DNA of 64,000 nucleotides from Anticarsia gemmatalis. Its lineage: Eukaryota; Arthropoda; Insecta; Lepidoptera; Erebidae. This document shows positions 60,004 to 64,000 of the stretch, one piece after another. The stretch spans positions 8,556,001-8,620,000 of the forward strand of contig NC_134756.1 in the NCBI RefSeq assembly GCF_050436995.1, read 5' to 3'. The position numbers were made by a program, and so were the translations under genes. Below the pieces are notes generated by a model, which did not search any database, was not told the origin of the DNA, and saw only the letters and a program-made list of their open reading frames with translations. Within the stretch, counting starts at the first letter, position 1, and each line of letters begins with the position of its first letter.

Positions 60004-63000
60004 TCAAGGTCTGTCTACAAATCTTATTTTCAATGCTTTGTTAGGTCTAGATATGAAGTTCCTTGTTGAATGGATATCACCATAGTGGTATTCAAGCTTA
60101 TATTTCTGCACAATCTGGAAACAGATAAACATCGAGATAATATATGAAAACTGTCATTGACATGAATGAAGCTTATTTCTTTTTTTATTGCAAGACTCAT
60201 GTAAATAACAATCTGAGAATTTGCTTGTATCTGTACTTACTCTTATTGCTAGAAGTGACAACATAGTTTCAGCAATATTCTGTCCCAAACACTTTCTGGT
60301 TCCAGAACCAAATGGAATAGAAGCAAATGCATGGTATTCCTTAGCATCATCCTTCAGCCATCTTTCTGGCGTGAACACTGTAGCATCATTGTAGTTACCT
60401 TCTTTGAGAGATGCATCTTGTGTTGACATGATTATTACAGTGCCACGCGGAATACTGAAATGTAATTTTAAGTTTAGTCTTAGTACTAAATTCTCTCAAT
60501 ATTTTGTAAGATGTATTGTAAGTGTGTAAGTTACTTACTTGTATCTATCTAAAGTAATATTTTTCGGTAGGATTCTTGTCAACACTGGTATTGGTGGTAC
60601 TAGTCTGTAACCAAAAACAATTCTCTTGTAAATTGAGGGCAAAGATTATAATAATTATGATTGCTTTGCCTGTATAGACAGTTCTTAAAATTATATGATC
60701 TATTAATTTGAGATTTTACCTCAATGTTTCCTTTATACAGGCTTGCAGGTAAGGAGTATGTGCAGTTAACTGTTTTATATTAGAAATGTTCAAATTCGTT
60801 TCTATATCGCGTACTTCCTTGTATAGTATCTTCTGCGACCTTTGGAATTTCGCCAAGTAGTATAACAAGAAAGACATTGACGAAGTTATCTGTAAATAAT
60901 ATCGAGGTAAAATTGTAATTGTAAAATAATATGGAAATTAATCTAATTGTTTATAGTCTAAAAACTTAGTAGAGAGCCTTGCCATGCACGATTTATCTTA
61001 TTTTAAGTAAAGTTAAGTTATTCCAAAATAAAATAATTGTATCACCAGTCAGCTGTGTTAGCTTATGGGTATCTGATGTTCAAAGTCTGAATTTAGTGTA
61101 CCTTTGTATACTAAATCCAGAATTTAGCCAGTATAGGCCAGCTCTACTAAGTTGTTGGACTATACATGAAATACGGTCATCTTACGGTGTTTACGCCAAT
61201 AAGAAGCATGTCCATAATGATCGTGGCAATGTCTTCAGCTCTCATTTTTTCTTGACACATTAACATAGAATGGATCAAAGAACTTTTACCTGTAATTAAT
61301 TATTATTTTTAATTTGTGTTTATCTTTATAATGTCTAGTTTAACAAAGTTACTTACACAATTCGGTCATCATGTCTCGGCTATCTCTTTTCAGGGCAATA
61401 GATTGTTCTGCTTCCAGTACATGCTTACCAATCAAGCTGTAAATATGAAATGTTCAAGTTAGTTGCAGGTCGTCTGAAATACGTCTGCGATTGGAGTCAT
61501 AAACTGCATGCACTATCTTCAATAATAAAGGAGACAAGATGTATATAATACAGTAGGAACAATATTCCTATTCCTTCAAAAGAGCGTCATACTAGACTAG
61601 CTGAAAAGTAGTATTAATGTAGGTGCTTGGTCGACTCCAAAGAGGAATGATCGTTAATACTATAAACGCAAGAGAAGTCAGATAAAATCATCGTACCCGT
61701 CCAAGCTGTCGCAGTATTTAACAAGAGATGCCCAAGTGGGCGTAGGGAACAACTTCCACAAATGCAGGCCTGACTCGCACTTGATGATCGCTTCGGTGGC
61801 CTTCTCCAAGCTATGGTACAACCATGACATGTCGCATTGGCTGTACACGAGGTCCGTTTCCAGCATGGTGAACTTCTTTGAGAAAAGGATTAGTCCTAAA
61901 AAAATATGTTCTATAATATCGTTTCTATCACCCCAAATATAGACCGACAATGAATGTGAATAAGGTTCCACCCAGAGATTTTTATGAACCTACTCGGTCG
62001 ACTTATCCCGTATTCTATAATTTCAAAGATACCTACATCTCAACTGTTTCTATTCTGCACTTACCCATACAATCAAAGGACCACTTATGAAGCTCCTTGT
62101 AAAGATCTTTAGCTAGTTCGTCTTGATAGTTCCTACAGTTGTATATCTTCTGCGTAAAGGTTTTGCATACGTCGTCGATGCCGATCAGGTGGTGGGCAAC
62201 TGACTGGTCTAACGGAGCAACCACTACTGACCTTTGGCGACTCCAAGCTTGACCTTGGCTATAGTTATAAGGTAAGTAAGAATTTAATACATGCTTTGGT
62301 AATAAATTTAATATTTTACTAGACATAATTAGGTATTTGCTTTATATGAGATCGAACCCGCAACCCCCGTGCGCAATACTAACAACGTGACTACAGACTA
62401 AAGACCACACTAAATAGTCTCATATAGAATTCGAACCCGTGAAAAGAAATCCATCGATTTTTGAAAGAACTTAATTTACAAGTCAACATTTAGGTAATCG
62501 TATGTAATTTCATATGCAAAAGAACTAACACAGTGTACAATCCGTAAGTATGATTCCTGTGCTCTGATCTATATTTCTCCAAGGAGTCCAGCGTCGACCT
62601 GGCCGGGTAGTCCCCCTCCATAGTGTATACTTTTTGGATATGGTCCGGGTGGTTTATCAGGACTATGTCATTTCCAACGGGGCTGACGAAACGAACGACT
62701 GGACCATACTCGTCAAATAGGGCAGATAGGTTCTTCAACGGTTTTTTGGTGTTCAAATATGTACCTGTAATATCTATTTGTATTGAATCTATTATTTTAC
62801 CCAACTCCATGATACAGAAAAGTCACCTGTCAAAAGAAGTAGGTACCTATAGGTACCTACAAAAAGGTTGGGTACCTGAACTAAAGCAAAAGGCGACCTG
62901 GAAATAATTTAACTACCTTCAATATAGTAGGTGCTTACCGATGTTTAGACCTAGTGTGAGGGCACCCGCAGTCAGTTGAGTGCCAAAGTCAGAAATATAT

Positions 63001-63308
63001 TTCCGGCAAGTCGAAATATATTTCAAAGACTTTGGTCCGGGTACATCGTCAAATGGCAATACAACAGGTTCTTTATTTGACAACACAAATGGCACTACCC
63101 TCGCAGCGGGCAGTACTTCCCTTGTTATTATGGAATCTTTGTTGGTCATAGTCACAGCGACAGGCCCGGACTTTTCTTCCTGCTCATGTTCAAGCATATT
63201 CATTTCCTTTACGCATTTTGTCATGACTTTTTCAGAATAACGTTTCTGGCTATTAGCTAAGCCTAGTTTTATATACGGCTGAATATATCGCAACTGATTT
63301 AGTAACAT
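60004..63308 (-). CDS. mitochondrial-clan cytochrome P450 (10 exons, 580 aa)
   Basis: Haem monooxygenase, probably in the mitochondrial inner membrane and fed by adrenodoxin. Exons: 63308-62939, 62764-62530, 62258-62065, 61895-61697, 61436-61357, 61289-61186, 60889-60720, 60604-60539, 60454-60241, 60114-60004; all phases close. Motifs: PGPKSL after a long N-terminus (residue 90), helix C WSRQR (207-211), helix I region MLLIGVNT (ending 394), ExxR as ETLR (448-451), FTPERW and haem loop FGSGTRKCLG with Cys528. The N-terminus is basic and lacks a hydrophobic anchor, which fits mitochondrial import. At about 90 residues before PGP it is longer than usual. Lepidopteran mitochondrial families include CYP301, 302, 314, 315, 333, 339, 49 and 428; I cannot assign one, and the substrate is unknown. 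Confidence 0.92.
62341..62450 (-). repeat. tRNA-like SINE fragment in P450 intron 2
   Basis: The reverse complement contains GGTTGCGGGTTCGATCTC and, about 80 bp away, CACGGGTTCGAATTC, both B-box-like. It is too degenerate for a tRNA gene; probably one or two decayed SINE heads. Confidence 0.4.
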
Positions 63309-64000
63309 TTTGACTAGCTGTTTGTCTCTCAACTTCGAAAATATTTGATTATGTGAGAATCAAATGTGAAAATAATGCACATAGACAGAGAATTGTTGTC
63401 TTTTTGACAAGTAAAAACAAGAGAACGATGTCTTTTCGAATTTGGCGCTTCAGCAAAGAGTACTTCTAGCTGAAAAGTTTAGATCTGATTCTGTATCAGA
63501 AATATAAATAACTCGAGACTATGAAATTTACATTCCTTGGCTGTATTTTTTTCTTATTCCATTGATTAGCTTTAAACACGTTTTTGTAGAATTTGTATAT
63601 GGTTATAGAACTTCTACGCACAAAGGGACATAAATATTCTAGAACGATTATATCGAACTTGTAAGTTTCCGAACGTTTTTCTACTAGTATCAATGTTGCC
63701 AAGAATGTAGTTGGTGGTTGTTTTTATTTTGGGAAATATAATATATTTTGAACTATATTTTGAGAAGCTCTTATATTAACTATAAAAGAAATCCGTCCTT
63801 GAATTTTTTAATTTAAAGTAAGTAAAACATTACTAGTTTTAGTCATTGCGGTAGGTTTTGATGACAATTCTTGCAACACTTATCTGTCAAAATTGCGATT
63901 TGTCGCTTGAACGAAGATTAGCGAAGCGAGGGAGCGAGCGAGCTAAACTGGTAGATGGCGGGAGTGATCTCGTGTGATATAACTGTGTTAGATTAGTTTT
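63309..64000. other. upstream flank of the P450 and window edge
   Basis: AT-rich, no gene recognised. The last 110 bp become richer in CpG (GCGAAGCGAGGGAGCGAGCG), which could be the promoter or first exon of a gene beyond the window. No start codon or splice signal supports a call. Confidence 0.35.

Overview
The window looks like nuclear DNA from a moth or butterfly (Lepidoptera). It is AT-rich, its genes are split by GT-AG introns, and it carries tRNA-derived SINEs, mariner, hAT and Harbinger miniature elements, and scraps of repeats common in Lepidoptera. The organism call is inference from gene content and repeats; no species can be named.

Layout. (1) 0.35-4.8 kb, + strand: two tandem rhodopsin-family GPCR genes of the Tre1/moody type, with identical intron positions and phases, clearly a local duplication. 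(2) 4.8-17.4 kb: a 12.6 kb stretch with no gene I can support, holding repeat remnants, a few GC-richer islands and a hairpin. (3) 17.4-22.1 kb, + strand: an 8-exon secreted clip-type serine protease homologue in which all three catalytic residues are replaced. (4) 54.6-23.2 kb, - strand: a complete 27-exon sortilin-related receptor (SorLA/SORL1 type) of 2163 residues, running from signal peptide and furin site through VPS10, YWTD propeller, EGF-like, nine LDLR-A and about six FnIII units to a membrane helix and the conserved acidic tail. Every exon junction was checked for phase. Its large introns hold most of the mobile-element insertions. (5) 57.8-55.7 kb, - strand: ribosomal protein S19 with a short untranslated 5'-TOP-like first exon. 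(6) 58.5-59.8 kb, + strand: lin-52, a DREAM/MuvB subunit, divergent from RpS19. (7) 63.3-60.0 kb, - strand: a ten-exon mitochondrial-clan cytochrome P450, convergent with lin-52. (8) 63.3-64.0 kb: no gene recognised.

The genes are functionally unrelated neighbours, as is normal for an insect chromosome: cell-guidance-type receptors, an extracellular pseudoprotease, an endosomal sorting receptor, a ribosomal protein, a cell-cycle repressor subunit and a mitochondrial oxygenase. The protease homologue and SorLA are tail to tail at about 22.25 kb; lin-52 and the P450 are tail to tail at about 59.85 kb. No CRISPR array, rRNA, intact tRNA gene or bacterial-type system was seen.

Most worth a second look: the triple-dead protease homologue; the insect SorLA with a phase-compatible 33-nt candidate microexon; a 581-bp Harbinger element that still carries a 69-codon transposase-like ORF; a cluster made of a perfect 50-bp palindrome, a terminal-inverted-repeat element and a 5S-rRNA-like SINE; and the altered microswitch motifs shared by the GPCR pair.
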